DNA of 39,437 bases from Rhodocyclaceae bacterium (GCA_026417115.1 JAOADW010000006.1:1-39437); one strand, 5' to 3'; counted from the stretch's first letter, positions 9,167-18,023 are shown. The notes: generated by a model not told the origin, from the sequence alone. A program made the numbers and translations.

Positions 9167-10474
9167 ATGACGCCAGCCGCAGACACTCCCGACACGCGTT
9201 TCCTCTGGTGGCCCTATACCCAGATGGCCACGTCCCCCAAGCCCTTGCCGGTCGTCGCCGCGCAAGGGGTTTATCTTCATCTCGCCGACGGCCGCCGCCT
9301 GATCGACGGCATCTCCTCTTGGTGGACGGCTTGTCACGGCCACAATCATCCCGCGATCCGAGCCGCCCTCGAGCGTCAGCTCAAGACCCTGCCGCATGTG
9401 ATGTTTGCGGGTCTTACGCATGCGCCCGCAGAAGAGCTCGCTTGTCGTCTCGTCGCCTCTCTGCCCGCTGATGCGAAGCGCAAGCCGGCGCGCGTCTTCT
9501 TCGCCGAATCGGGCTCCGTCGCCGTGGAAATCGCGCTCAAGATCGCCGTGCAATACTGGCGTAACCGGGGACAGACGCGCACGCGTTTCCTCGCTTTCCG
9601 CGACGGCTATCATGGCGATACGCTCGGCGCGATGTCGGTGACCGATCTCGCCTCCGGGTTTCATGGCGCATTCGCCGATTATCGCGTGCCGCATTTCTTT
9701 GCCGAGCTCCCCCGCGACGAGGCGCGGCGCGCAGCCCTCGCGCATCTTCTCGAACGGCATGGCGAAGAAATCGCGGCGGTGATCGTCGAACCTCGCGTGC
9801 AAGGCGCAGGCGGCATGCGCTTCCACGACGCCGCTACGCTGCATGCGATCCGCACGCTGTGTGACGAGCACGGCGTGCTCATGATCGCCGACGAGATCAT
9901 GACGGGTTTTGGCCGCACGGGAACGCTCTATGCCTGCGACTCCGCCGGCGTGGCCGCAGATCTCGTCTGCCTTTCGAAAGCGCTCACCGGCGGCATGCTT
10001 CCCCTTGCAGCCGTCGTGGCGAGCGACACGGTCTATGAGGCGTTCCATTCCTCCCGCATGGAACATGCATTCATGCATGGCCCGACCTTCATGGCCAACC
10101 CCCTCGCCTGCGCGGCGGCGAATGCGAGCCTAGAGCTCTTCGCGCGCGAACCGAGGCTTGCCCAGGTCGCCGCGATCGAAGCGCAGATGCGTCGAGAGCT
10201 CGAGCCCTGCCGCGCTCTTCCCGGCGTCATCGACGTGCGCGCCATGGGCGCAATCGGCGTCGTGCAACTCTCCCACCCCGTGGCCGCCTCCCTGCGCCCC
10301 GCCTTCATCGCGCGCGGCCTCTGGGTACGCCCTTTCGGCGACATTGTCTATCTGGCGCCGCCATTCGTGATCGAAGCGCCTGAGCTTTCCCGCTTGACTG
10401 CCGGCGTCTGTGAAGTGCTGAGCGAGTGGTCGCAGCGCGAAGCCGCCCTCCCATGCGAAGTCTCGACGCCCTGA
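9167..10474 (+). CDS. bioA: Adenosylmethionine-8-amino-7-oxononanoate aminotransferase BioA
   Basis: A 435-residue PLP enzyme that moves the amino group of S-adenosylmethionine to 8-amino-7-oxononanoate (KAPA), giving diaminopelargonic acid. Signature features are Trp52-Trp53 in GISSWWTACHGHNHP, RDGYHGDTLGAMS (145-157), Asp242 in the ADEIMTGFGRTG stretch, which contacts PLP, and the Schiff-base Lys271 in LSKALTGGMLPL. The frame is open for 600 bases upstream, but only the ATG at 9167 gives the family start (MTPAADTPDTRFLWWPYTQM) and avoids bioD. It overlaps bioF by 22 bp. Confidence 0.97.
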   Translation: MTPAADTPDTRFLWWPYTQMATSPKPLPVVAAQGVYLHLADGRRLIDGISSWWTACHGHNHPAIRAALERQLKTLPHVMFAGLTHAPAEELACRLVASLPADAKRKPARVFFAESGSVAVEIALKIAVQYWRNRGQTRTRFLAFRDGYHGDTLGAMSVTDLASGFHGAFADYRVPHFFAELPRDEARRAALAHLLERHGEEIAAVIVEPRVQGAGGMRFHDAATLHAIRTLCDEHGVLMIADEIMTGFGRTGTLYACDSAGVAADLVCLSKALTGGMLPLAAVVASDTVYEAFHSSRMEHAFMHGPTFMANPLACAAANASLELFAREPRLAQVAAIEAQMRRELEPCRALPGVIDVRAMGAIGVVQLSHPVAASLRPAFIARGLWVRPFGDIVYLAPPFVIEAPELSRLTAGVCEVLSEWSQREAALPCEVSTP

Positions 10475-11577
10475 TCGCCGCGCGACTTGACGAGCTAACC
10501 GCGCGCGGCGAGCGTCGCACCTTGCGCCGCGGCGATGACAGGCTCATCGACGTCGCCTCGAACGATTATCTGGGGCTTGCGCGGCATCCCGAAGTCATCG
10601 AGCGCGCATGCGCTTGGACGCGCAAACTTGGCGCCGGAAGCCGCGCCGCGCGGCTCGTGATGGCCGCCAACGAAGATTACCTGGCGCTCGAAGCCAAGCT
10701 AGCCGCCTTCAAAGGCACGGAAGCAGCCTTGCTCTTCGCGACGGGTTTCCAAGCCAACGCCTCGGTTTTGCCTGCGCTTTTTGCGCTCGCCGAAAAACCC
10801 TTGGCATTCACCGACCGCTTGATCCACGCAAGCCTCCATCAGGGCTGCCGCGCCGCCGGCGTGCGCGAAATCCGCTTTCGCCACAACGACTACGCCCATC
10901 TCGAAGCGTTGCTCGACGCCCACCCTGGCCCGTTCCGCGTCATCGTTGCCGAATCGGTCTATAGCATGGACGGCGATGTCGCCGACGTCGAGCGGCTTGC
11001 GGCGATCAGCCAACGGCATGGCGCTATTCTCTACCTCGACGAAGCGCATGCCACGGGCGTGCTCGGCCCGCAAGGGCGAGGGCTTTCCGCCGCCTTGACC
11101 GACAAATCCAATGTCATCATCATGGGCACGCTGAGCAAGGCCCTGGGGGCCGCGGGCGCCTATGTCGCTGGCTCACGAGCGTTGATCGATTGGCTCGTCA
11201 ACGCCTGCACCGGATTCGTGTTCAGCACGGCGCCTGCGCCTGCCGCCCTGGGCGCCGCGGACGCCGCGCTTGATCTCGTACCCACGATGGACCAGGAGCG
11301 TGCGCGCTTGCTGGCCATGGCCCAGCACCTGCGCGCCGAGCTTGCCCACAAAGGCATCGACACGCTTGCTTCGACGACCCAGATCGTTCCCGCCGTCCTC
11401 GGCGATAATGAACGCGCGCTTTCTACCGCCGCCTCTTTGCGCGCCAGCGGCATCCATGTCATCGCCATGCGCCCGCCGACGGTGCCGAAAGGCACGGCGC
11501 GGTTGCGCTTTTCGCTCTCTGCTGCGCTCTCCGAAAGCGCTTTCGCACGGCTTCTCGATGCGGTGAGGCGGCTATGA
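10453..11577 (+). CDS. bioF: 8-amino-7-oxononanoate synthase BioF
   Basis: A 374-residue alpha-oxoamine synthase that joins pimeloyl-ACP (or CoA) to alanine with loss of CO2 to give KAPA. Family motifs are SNDYLGLARHP (36-46), LYLDEAHATGVLGPQGRG (193-210, PLP-site Asp196 and His199) and the PLP-binding Lys229 in GTLSKALGAAGAYVAG. The ATG at 10453 is preferred to the upstream in-frame start at 10426 because MRSLDALIAARLDEL is the usual N-terminus. It lies inside the 3' end of bioA, and its stop overlaps the bioH start as ATGA, so the four plus-strand bio genes form one coupled operon. Confidence 0.97.
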   Translation: MRSLDALIAARLDELTARGERRTLRRGDDRLIDVASNDYLGLARHPEVIERACAWTRKLGAGSRAARLVMAANEDYLALEAKLAAFKGTEAALLFATGFQANASVLPALFALAEKPLAFTDRLIHASLHQGCRAAGVREIRFRHNDYAHLEALLDAHPGPFRVIVAESVYSMDGDVADVERLAAISQRHGAILYLDEAHATGVLGPQGRGLSAALTDKSNVIIMGTLSKALGAAGAYVAGSRALIDWLVNACTGFVFSTAPAPAALGAADAALDLVPTMDQERARLLAMAQHLRAELAHKGIDTLASTTQIVPAVLGDNERALSTAASLRASGIHVIAMRPPTVPKGTARLRFSLSAALSESAFARLLDAVRRL

Positions 11578-12206
11578 CCACCGTCGTCTTCGCGCACGGC
11601 TGGGGCTATGACGCCCATCTTTGGGATGAAGTCATGCGGAGGCTTGCCGACCCAGACACGGCGATCGCGCTCGATTTCGGCTATTTCGGCGCCGAAAAAC
11701 TGCCGCTTTCCTGCCCGCAGCCCGTGCTCGCGGTAGGACACTCGCTCGGCGCGCTCTGGTGGCTGGCGGTTGCCCCGATTCCCTGGCGGCGGTTGTTGAT
11801 GATCAATGGTTTCCCGCGCTTTCTCGCAGACGACGACTACCCCGGCGTCGCGGGCCGCTTGCTTGCGCGCATGCGCAAGCGATTCGTCGAGGCGCCCTTG
11901 GCGACGCTCAGCGAGTTCCAGCTTCGCTGCGGCCAAGAGGGGCCCCGCCACGCGATGGATGTGACGCGGCTCGCGGCAGGACTCGCTGCGCTCGCCGAGT
12001 GGGATGCGCGCGCGCAGCTTTCCCGACGCGCCCATGACATCTGGGCAATCAGCGCCGAGCACGATCCCATCGTGCCGATCGCCCTGAGCCGTGCAGCCTT
12101 CGCCGTGCTGCCGCCTGCACACGTCGAGTTCTTGCCTACAGGGAGCCATCTCTTACCGCTGACGCATGCCCCCCTCATCGCCGACCGCATTGCCGCCCTC
12201 AAATGA
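11574..12206 (+). CDS. bioH: Pimeloyl-ACP methyl ester esterase, BioH-like
   Basis: A small alpha/beta-hydrolase of 210 residues. The oxyanion-hole HGWG motif (8-11) is followed by the nucleophile elbow GHSLG with Ser57; Asp164 (AEHDPIVP) and His192 (GSHLLPL) complete a likely triad. In E. coli, BioH cleaves the methyl ester of pimeloyl-ACP made through BioC, and the position between bioF and bioC supports the same job. It is shorter than E. coli BioH (256), and several unrelated esterases can fill this step, so the symbol rests on fold plus context. Confidence 0.85.
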   Translation: MTTVVFAHGWGYDAHLWDEVMRRLADPDTAIALDFGYFGAEKLPLSCPQPVLAVGHSLGALWWLAVAPIPWRRLLMINGFPRFLADDDYPGVAGRLLARMRKRFVEAPLATLSEFQLRCGQEGPRHAMDVTRLAAGLAALAEWDARAQLSRRAHDIWAISAEHDPIVPIALSRAAFAVLPPAHVEFLPTGSHLLPLTHAPLIADRIAALK

Positions 12207-12949
12207 AAAACCGCTCCATCGCCTTGCGCTTCGCGCGCGCCGCCGCAAGCTACGATGCTCACTCCAGCCTACAAGCGCACGCTGCCCACGTGCTCGCGGA
12301 AAAGGTACGGCGTGCGCACCTTCCCCCCGCGCCGCGCATTCTCGAAATCGGCTGCGGCACCGGCCATCTCACCGCCCATCTGATCGCCCTCTTTCCAGAG
12401 GCTACGCTCGTGTCCTCCGACATCGCTGCCGCGATGGTGCAGCAATGCCGCCTACGCTTTCCGCAGCCTCTCTACCTCGTGATGGATGGCGAGCAGCCTG
12501 CCCTTGCCGGCCCTTTCGATCTCATCTGCGCAAACCTCGTCGGACAATGGTTTCAGGATCTTTCCTCCACCCTCCACGCGCTCTCCTGCCTGCTGGCCCC
12601 CAACGGCTTGCTCGCCCTGAGCCTGCTGGGCACGGCTACCTTCGCAGAATGGCGACAGGCCCATGCCCGGCTTAGGCTTCCCTGCGGCGCGCGGCGTTTT
12701 CCACAAAAGGCTGCGATCGCCGCGGCTTTTCCGCCCACGGGCAGCCTCGATCTCGCCGCCGAATGCCGCACCGAACGATTCGCCACCGCGCTCGATTTCC
12801 TCCGGCGCCTGCGTGCGCTCGGCGCGGATGCGCCAGAACCCGGCCATCGGCCATTGCCGGCAGGCAGCCTGCGCCGCGTGCTGCGCCTATTCGAGCAGGA
12901 GCCCGTGGCGACCTACGAGCTCGTCTATGCGCTCTGGCGCAACAGATAA
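12203..12949 (+). CDS. bioC: Malonyl-ACP O-methyltransferase BioC
   Basis: A 248-residue SAM-dependent methyltransferase. Motif I is LEIGCGTG (47-54), followed by the acidic end of strand 2 (VSSDIAAAMV) and CANLVGQWFQD, a BioC-like motif (usually NxxxQW). The N-terminal FxRAAASYDxHSxLQ pattern is typical of BioC. It masks the carboxyl of malonyl-ACP so that fatty-acid synthesis can build the pimeloyl chain. Its ATG overlaps the bioH stop, and its last 25 bp overlap the end of ubiA on the other strand. Confidence 0.95.
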   Translation: MKNRSIALRFARAAASYDAHSSLQAHAAHVLAEKVRRAHLPPAPRILEIGCGTGHLTAHLIALFPEATLVSSDIAAAMVQQCRLRFPQPLYLVMDGEQPALAGPFDLICANLVGQWFQDLSSTLHALSCLLAPNGLLALSLLGTATFAEWRQAHARLRLPCGARRFPQKAAIAAAFPPTGSLDLAAECRTERFATALDFLRRLRALGADAPEPGHRPLPAGSLRRVLRLFEQEPVATYELVYALWRNR

Positions 12950-13821
12950 TCGAGCGCAAGGCCGGCGAAGATCGCAGCGCCGAACCAATTGTTGTGGAGG
13001 AACGCCCGGAAACACTTTTCTCGCTCGCGCGTGCGAATGAGCCGATAGTGATAAGCGCTGATGGCCGCCGCACCGAGCAACCCCAGGGCATAAGGCCAGC
13101 CCAGCTGCGCCTGCCAACCCACGAAGGCCAAAATCGCCAGCGCGAAAAAATAGCAGAGCATGATGAGGGGGATCACGAAACGACCAAAGGTGAGCGCCGA
13201 GGTCTTGATGCCGATCTTACGATCGTCCTCGATATCGACGAGCGCATATTCCGTGTCATAGGCGATGGCCCAGAACACATTGGCGGCGAGCATCCACCAC
13301 GCAAGCGACGGCACCTCGCCGCGAATGGCGGCAAAGGCCATCGGCACCCCAAAGCCGAAGGCGACGCCAAGATATGCTTGCGGAATGGAAAGGAAGCGCT
13401 TCGTAAACGGATAGCTCGCCGCAAGCAAAAAGGCCACAACGGCAAGCCAAAACAAAAGCGGCGTCAAGATCGGCAGGATCAACAAGAAGGCGAGCAACGT
13501 CAGCACGAAGAAAAGCGTCAAGGCCTCTTTCACGCTCACCCGTCTTGCCGCCAACGGCCGTTCTTTCGTGCGCTCGACGAAGGGATCGATATTGCGATCG
13601 GCGAAATCGTTGATCACGCAGCCCGCCGAACGCATGAGCACAACTCCCAACGTGAAGATCCAGACGATCACCCAGGACGGCTCCCCTTCTGCCGCGATCC
13701 ACAAGCCCCACAACGTCGGCCACAACAAGAGCAAGATGCCGATCGGCTTGTCGAGCCGCATCAGGCGCTCATAAAGAGTCAATCTTTCCAGCCAACGAAA
13801 AGTCTGTGTCGTTTCGGACAT
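12925..13821 (-). CDS. ubiA: 4-hydroxybenzoate polyprenyltransferase UbiA
   Basis: A 298-residue inner-membrane prenyltransferase that attaches the isoprenoid tail to 4-hydroxybenzoate in ubiquinone synthesis. It has about eight to nine hydrophobic helices, the first Mg2+/diphosphate motif NDFADRNID (71-79) and a second acidic motif in YDTEYALVDIEDDRKIGIKT. Two ATGs are possible, at 13827 and 13821. The second is preferred because AGGGGG lies 8 bases before it but only 2 bases before the first. It is downstream of recG (about 110 bp gap) and converges on bioC with a 25 bp overlap. Confidence 0.96.
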   Translation of the reverse strand: MSETTQTFRWLERLTLYERLMRLDKPIGILLLLWPTLWGLWIAAEGEPSWVIVWIFTLGVVLMRSAGCVINDFADRNIDPFVERTKERPLAARRVSVKEALTLFFVLTLLAFLLILPILTPLLFWLAVVAFLLAASYPFTKRFLSIPQAYLGVAFGFGVPMAFAAIRGEVPSLAWWMLAANVFWAIAYDTEYALVDIEDDRKIGIKTSALTFGRFVIPLIMLCYFFALAILAFVGWQAQLGWPYALGLLGAAAISAYHYRLIRTREREKCFRAFLHNNWFGAAIFAGLALDYLLRQSA

Positions 13822-13935
13822 GATCATGCCCCCTGCGTGCTTTCACTCCGAATTATGAACGCGCAGACGCAAAAATCGCTTTCTGCCTCAGGCACCCTAC
13901 CCCTGCTGCTGCCGACGCCTCCTGTTCTCATGGCC

Positions 13936-15969
13936 TCATGCCCCCAGGAGCGCTTCCCGGCCCGCAAGCCAGCGCTCGAGGTGGCGCGCGACGGAATCTG
14001 GCCATTGTGCCAGCATCTCATCGGCGGTCTCCCGCGCCGCTTCGATCAGGGCTTCGTCTGCGAGATCGGCGAAACGCAACAAGGGTATGCCGCTTTGGCG
14101 GCTGCCGATGAACTCACCGGGCCCGCGCAGAAGCAAGTCCTGGCGCGCGATTTCGAAGCCATCGTGGTTTTCGTAGATGATCTTGAGTCGTTGCCGCGCC
14201 GTCGCCGACAGAGGCGCTTCATAGAGCAGGATGCATGTGGATTCGGCAGCGCCGCGTCCCACTCGCCCACGCAGCTGATGCAGCTGGGCGAGCCCAAAGC
14301 GCTCCGCATGCTCGATGACCATCAGTGTGGCGTTCGGCACATCGACGCCGACTTCGATCACGGTCGTCGCCACCAAAAGCTGTATCTTGCCGGCCGCAAA
14401 CGCTTCCATGACGGCGGCCTTTTCTTCGGCTTTCAAGCGGCCATGCACGAGGCCGACCGCAAGGTCTGGCAGTTTCTCGCGCAGCAATGCATGGGTTTCG
14501 AGCGCCGTTTTGAGTTGCAAGGCCTCGGACTCCTCGATCAAGGGGCATACCCAATACGCCTGTCTTCCTGCCTGGCAACAGGCATGCAAGCGAGCGATCA
14601 CTTCGTCCCGGCGACTTGCGGACACGAGCTTCGTCGCCACAGGGTTCCTGCCCGGCGGCAGCTCGTCGAGGACGGAGACATCGAGATCGGCGTAATAGCT
14701 CATGGCCAAGGTGCGCGGAATCGGAGTAGCCGACATGGCAAGCTGGTGGGTTTCGATCCCTTTCTGTTTCAGCGCCAGCCGCTGGCGCACGCCGAAACGA
14801 TGTTGTTCGTCGACGATGGCAAGCGCCAAGCGCGCAAATTCCACCTCCTCTTCGATCAGCGCATGCGTGCCGACGACGAGCGAGACTTCGCCACGCGCCA
14901 AGCGGTCGCCAATGATTTGCCGCGTGCGTTTCGACTGTGCGCCTACAAGCCATGCGAGCTCAACACCCATCGGCGACAGCCATGCCGCGAGTTTTCGGTA
15001 ATGTTGCTCGGCGAGGATTTCCGTCGGCGCCATCAACGCGGCTTGGTAACCGGCTTCCAGCGCGCGCAGCATGGCGAGCGCCGCGATCACCGTCTTGCCG
15101 CTGCCGACATCCCCTTGCAGCAAGCGCTGCATGGGGCTTTCTTGCGCGAGATCGGCTTCGATTTCTCGCCACACTCGAAGCTGCGCCGCCGTCAGGCGAA
15201 ATGGCAAACGCGCCAAGAACTGCCGGATTAGCCGCCCATCGCCTGCAAGCGCGGGCGCGGCGCGCGCACGCCGCGCCGCATAGGCTTGGCGCAGCGAAAG
15301 CTGTTGCGCCAACAGTTCGTCGAAGGCAAGTCGGCGTCGATAAGGACGCAGCCAGGCTTCGATCGACGCAGCCGAAAGGCCGGCTGGAGGACGATGCAAG
15401 GCATGGATGCTCTCGGCGAAGGACGGCAACGCATGACGCGCACGCACGCACGCTGGCAACGTCTCCTCTCCATCGCATCCTTCGAGGGCGCTTCCAATCA
15501 GCCTGCGCAAAAAGCCTTGCGTAAGGCCCGTCGTCGTTGGATAGACGGGCGTGAGCGCCGAAGGCAAGGGCTCCCCTTCCTCGACCACGCGAAAGCGGGG
15601 ATGAATGAGCTCGTAGCCGAAGAATCCTCCACGCACTTCGCCATAGAAGCGCAGACGCACGCCTGCGCGCAGCGCCTTCAGATGGCTCGGATAGAAATTC
15701 AAGAAGCGCAAGACAAGCTCGCCCGAATCGTCGGCTACGCGACAAACGAGCTCGCGACGCCGGCGCGTTTCAACCCGGCTTTCGAGCACCCGCGCCTCGA
15801 ACTGCGCGATGAGACCCGGCACCGCAGCGGCAATCGGCGTGATGCGCGTCTCGTCCTCGTAGCGCAAGGGCAGATGCAAGAGGAGGTCGCTCTCCCGGCG
15901 AATGCCGAGGGCTTCAAGCCGCTCTCGCTTTGCCGGCGCTAGGCCGGCCAACACGCTCTTGTCAGTCAA
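13936..15969 (-). CDS. recG: ATP-dependent DNA helicase RecG
   Basis: A 677-residue superfamily 2 translocase that remodels stalled replication forks and branched recombination intermediates. The N-terminal wedge/OB domain covers about residues 1-200. Walker A is GDVGSGKT (286-293); the DEAH-type box is DEQH (387-390) in VDEQHRFGVRQR; then come SATPIPRTLA and helicase motif VI in the HQLRGRVGRG stretch. The length fits the family (about 680-700). Its first 8 bp overlap the 3' end of ridA, so ridA-recG are co-transcribed. Confidence 0.98.
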   Translation of the reverse strand: MTDKSVLAGLAPAKRERLEALGIRRESDLLLHLPLRYEDETRITPIAAAVPGLIAQFEARVLESRVETRRRRELVCRVADDSGELVLRFLNFYPSHLKALRAGVRLRFYGEVRGGFFGYELIHPRFRVVEEGEPLPSALTPVYPTTTGLTQGFLRRLIGSALEGCDGEETLPACVRARHALPSFAESIHALHRPPAGLSAASIEAWLRPYRRRLAFDELLAQQLSLRQAYAARRARAAPALAGDGRLIRQFLARLPFRLTAAQLRVWREIEADLAQESPMQRLLQGDVGSGKTVIAALAMLRALEAGYQAALMAPTEILAEQHYRKLAAWLSPMGVELAWLVGAQSKRTRQIIGDRLARGEVSLVVGTHALIEEEVEFARLALAIVDEQHRFGVRQRLALKQKGIETHQLAMSATPIPRTLAMSYYADLDVSVLDELPPGRNPVATKLVSASRRDEVIARLHACCQAGRQAYWVCPLIEESEALQLKTALETHALLREKLPDLAVGLVHGRLKAEEKAAVMEAFAAGKIQLLVATTVIEVGVDVPNATLMVIEHAERFGLAQLHQLRGRVGRGAAESTCILLYEAPLSATARQRLKIIYENHDGFEIARQDLLLRGPGEFIGSRQSGIPLLRFADLADEALIEAARETADEMLAQWPDSVARHLERWLAGREALLGA

Positions 15970-16345
15970 GCGCGAGAATCGCGTCGGCCTCGACGAGCGC
16001 GCCGCGCGGCAGCTCTTTCACGCCAACCGTCGCACGCGCGGGATAGGGTTCGGAAAAAAAACGCGCCATCGCCTCATTGACCTTGCCGAAATGCGCAAGA
16101 TCGGTCAGATAGATGGTCACCTTGACCGCCTGATCGAGCGACGCGCCGCTAGCCTCGGCCACCGCCCTGAGGTTCTCGAAAACCCGTTCGATCTGGGCAT
16201 CGATGCCCTCGACGAGCGCGCCCGATGCCGGATCCAGCCCGATTTGCCCGGAAAGATAAACGACGCTGCCAACCTTGACGGCCTGGGAATAAGCGCCGAT
16301 CGCGGCGGGCGCCGCATGCGTGCGGATGATTTCTCGCCTATTCAT
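15962..16345 (-). CDS. ridA: RidA family enamine/imine deaminase
   Basis: A 127-residue YjgF/YER057c/UK114 family protein that hydrolyses reactive enamines and imines such as 2-aminoacrylate released by PLP enzymes. AIGAYSQAVKVG (15-26) and VYLSGQIGLDP (29-39) are family hallmarks, and the active-site Arg104 (YPARATVGV) and Glu119 (LVEADAI) are present. The ATG at 16345 has a GAGGAGAGG ribosome-binding site; a small CTCAT/ATGAG hairpin (16354-16367) lies just upstream. It runs into recG with an 8 bp overlap. Confidence 0.96.
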   Translation of the reverse strand: MNRREIIRTHAAPAAIGAYSQAVKVGSVVYLSGQIGLDPASGALVEGIDAQIERVFENLRAVAEASGASLDQAVKVTIYLTDLAHFGKVNEAMARFFSEPYPARATVGVKELPRGALVEADAILALD

Positions 16346-16375
16346 CGCCTCTCCTCATCTCGATGAGCGTGAAGT

Positions 16376-17107
16376 TTAGCGCCGCACGAGCAAGCCTTCG
16401 GCAATGCCGAGCTCTTTCAGTTTCGCGCGCGCCGCTTCGAGCTCACGCTGGCTCGCGAAAGGGCCGGCGGCCACGCGTGTTTCGAGGCGTACGGGAATGC
16501 CAGCCGCTTTGAGTTTCTCGGCCAACTCTTCGGCATTGGCGTGTTCACTGAAGACGCCGATCTGGAGGAAAAAGCGGTGCGCCGAAGCCTCCATCGCCTT
16601 GGTCAGTGGTTTGCTGGCGAGCGTTTCCGTCCGTTCCGGTGGATGCACGCGCGCCACTTCTTTGCGTGCATCGGGTTTCGGCGTCGCCATCAGGGACTCG
16701 CTGGGTTTGATCGCCGTTTGTCGCGCGCTTGCCGGCGGCGTCAGGGGTTTGACGGGCGAGAGCGCCAACTTGCTTTCCTCGGCGACCGCCGGGGGCTCTT
16801 GCGGTTTGGCTTCCTGGGCTTCTCGAGCTGGTGGGGTTTCCTCGCGTTTTGGGGTTTCCTTGGCCTCTTCTACGGCCTCCTTTTCGGGCGGTGCCGTAAG
16901 AGCCCGAGAGCCGACATTTTCGTCGGGCGCCCTGGCCATCGGCGGCATCTGGGGCGCGGGTCGTTGGATCGCCTCGAAAATCGCCCAGCCGGCGAGGAGG
17001 CCAAGCATCACCCCCCCCACCCAGGCAATGCGCCTGAGTAAGCGCTTACGCAGCGCGTCATCCTCTCGTGGGGCTGGGCTCGCTCTGGGAGTGGTGGGGT
17101 TCTCCAT
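16376..17107 (-). CDS. SPOR-domain cell-division/envelope protein
   Basis: A 243-residue protein with a short basic cytoplasmic end, one membrane helix (about 28-46), a long Pro/Glu/Ala/Lys-rich linker (about 50-165) and a C-terminal SPOR domain (about 170-243, beginning FFLQIGVFSEHANAEEL). SPOR domains bind denuded glycan strands at the division septum. The architecture is FtsN/DedD-like, but orthology cannot be settled. The ATG at 17107 is chosen over 17131 because AGGAGAGG precedes it. Its start lies inside the 3' end of the DUF2802 gene (50 bp overlap), so the two are probably co-expressed. Confidence 0.88.
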   Translation of the reverse strand: MENPTTPRASPAPREDDALRKRLLRRIAWVGGVMLGLLAGWAIFEAIQRPAPQMPPMARAPDENVGSRALTAPPEKEAVEEAKETPKREETPPAREAQEAKPQEPPAVAEESKLALSPVKPLTPPASARQTAIKPSESLMATPKPDARKEVARVHPPERTETLASKPLTKAMEASAHRFFLQIGVFSEHANAEELAEKLKAAGIPVRLETRVAAGPFASQRELEAARAKLKELGIAEGLLVRR

Positions 17108-17696
17108 CGTCCTCTCCTGATTCGTTGACAAAACGGCGCCTGATGAGCGCCTCGATGAGTTCCGCCTCGGCTAGAGAAATGCCGAGCTGATCGGCGGCCT
17201 GTCGTGCCGACATGCCCCGCTCGATCAACGTCATCGCTTCACCATAATGTGGCGAGACGATGCTTGCGACGCGCAGGCTTTCCACCTCCTGCCGCAAACG
17301 TTGCACCTCTTCGCGCAACGCCTGGAGCTCACGCTCCATTTCGCTTTTGGCCAAATAGGCCGCCAGTTGCTCCCCGAAACCTCCCGACCAATGGGCATCG
17401 GCTTTATCGGACGTTCTTTCGGGCTCATGGGAAGCGACGGCCGACGTCGCGACTTCGCGCATCGTCTCCTTCGGCATCGCATGTGTGCTGCCCGCCCCCT
17501 CCTCGGCACGTGTGTCTTCTCCGCTCTCAGCGATCTGCGGTTCGCGCGCAGCGATCTTTGCTGCAGCCTCCGTCGCGGGGGGAGGCAAAGAATCACGCAG
17601 GCCGATCAGGCGCACGATGAGAAATGCAAGATAGAGCCCCAGCGCCGCGACGAGCAGCATGAGCGCCTCACGCCAGCCTAGCCACTCGATTCCCAT
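17058..17696 (-). CDS. DUF2802 membrane-anchored protein
   Basis: A 212-residue protein with an N-terminal membrane helix (about 9-31, REALMLLVAALGLYLAFLIV), an acidic Ala/Glu-rich middle, a short coiled coil (about 115-150, MERELQALREEVQRLRQEVESLR) and a C-terminal DUF2802-like segment (PHYGEAMTLIERGMSARQAADQLGISLAEAELI) that looks like a small helix-turn-helix. The function is unknown. The ATG at 17696 has AAGGGGCGG upstream and gives a clean membrane anchor; starts at 17777 and 17723 would add a non-hydrophobic tail. Its pairing with a SPOR protein suggests an envelope role. Confidence 0.82.
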   Translation of the reverse strand: MGIEWLGWREALMLLVAALGLYLAFLIVRLIGLRDSLPPPATEAAAKIAAREPQIAESGEDTRAEEGAGSTHAMPKETMREVATSAVASHEPERTSDKADAHWSGGFGEQLAAYLAKSEMERELQALREEVQRLRQEVESLRVASIVSPHYGEAMTLIERGMSARQAADQLGISLAEAELIEALIRRRFVNESGEDDGEPHHSQSEPSPTRG

Positions 17697-18023
17697 CGTA
17701 GCGTCCGCCCCTTTCTCTTGCATGGATGACCAGGCGCGCATCACGCCTTTGCGAGATGGTAACGCGGGCTCGCCCATTGGAAAGGTGGATTCAACCGTTT
17801 TTTTGCCTACGATTCCTGGCTAGCCAGGTGAGCCCTCGACTCCTCTCGCCTACCATCCGAAGTAGTCCAGCCGGTTGCAAGGCAAGCGGCGCCTGTTTGC
17901 GCACGATGCGGCTTGAAATTTGCTCATGCGCCCTCATCCCCCCAATCATTGGCCGCTCGCGTGGGAACCCTCGCCTCCGGCAACGGTCTTAAGAAAAAAA
18001 CGAGACACTGCGAAAGACTTCCT
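17697..18023. other. 327 bp divergent intergenic region with a 14 bp perfect palindrome
   Basis: No gene is supported here. It separates the DUF2802 gene (minus) from a small plus-strand ORF. CCTGGCTAGCCAGG (17815-17828) is a perfect 14 bp palindrome and a possible operator for one or both genes. A run of seven Ts lies at 17798-17804. I could not identify a convincing promoter in either direction. Confidence 0.45.

Noticed and set aside
12763..15231. An 822-codon plus-strand frame across ubiA and recG
   Set aside because: It is antisense to two well-recognised genes; low-complexity Arg/His-rich composition marks it as a shadow.
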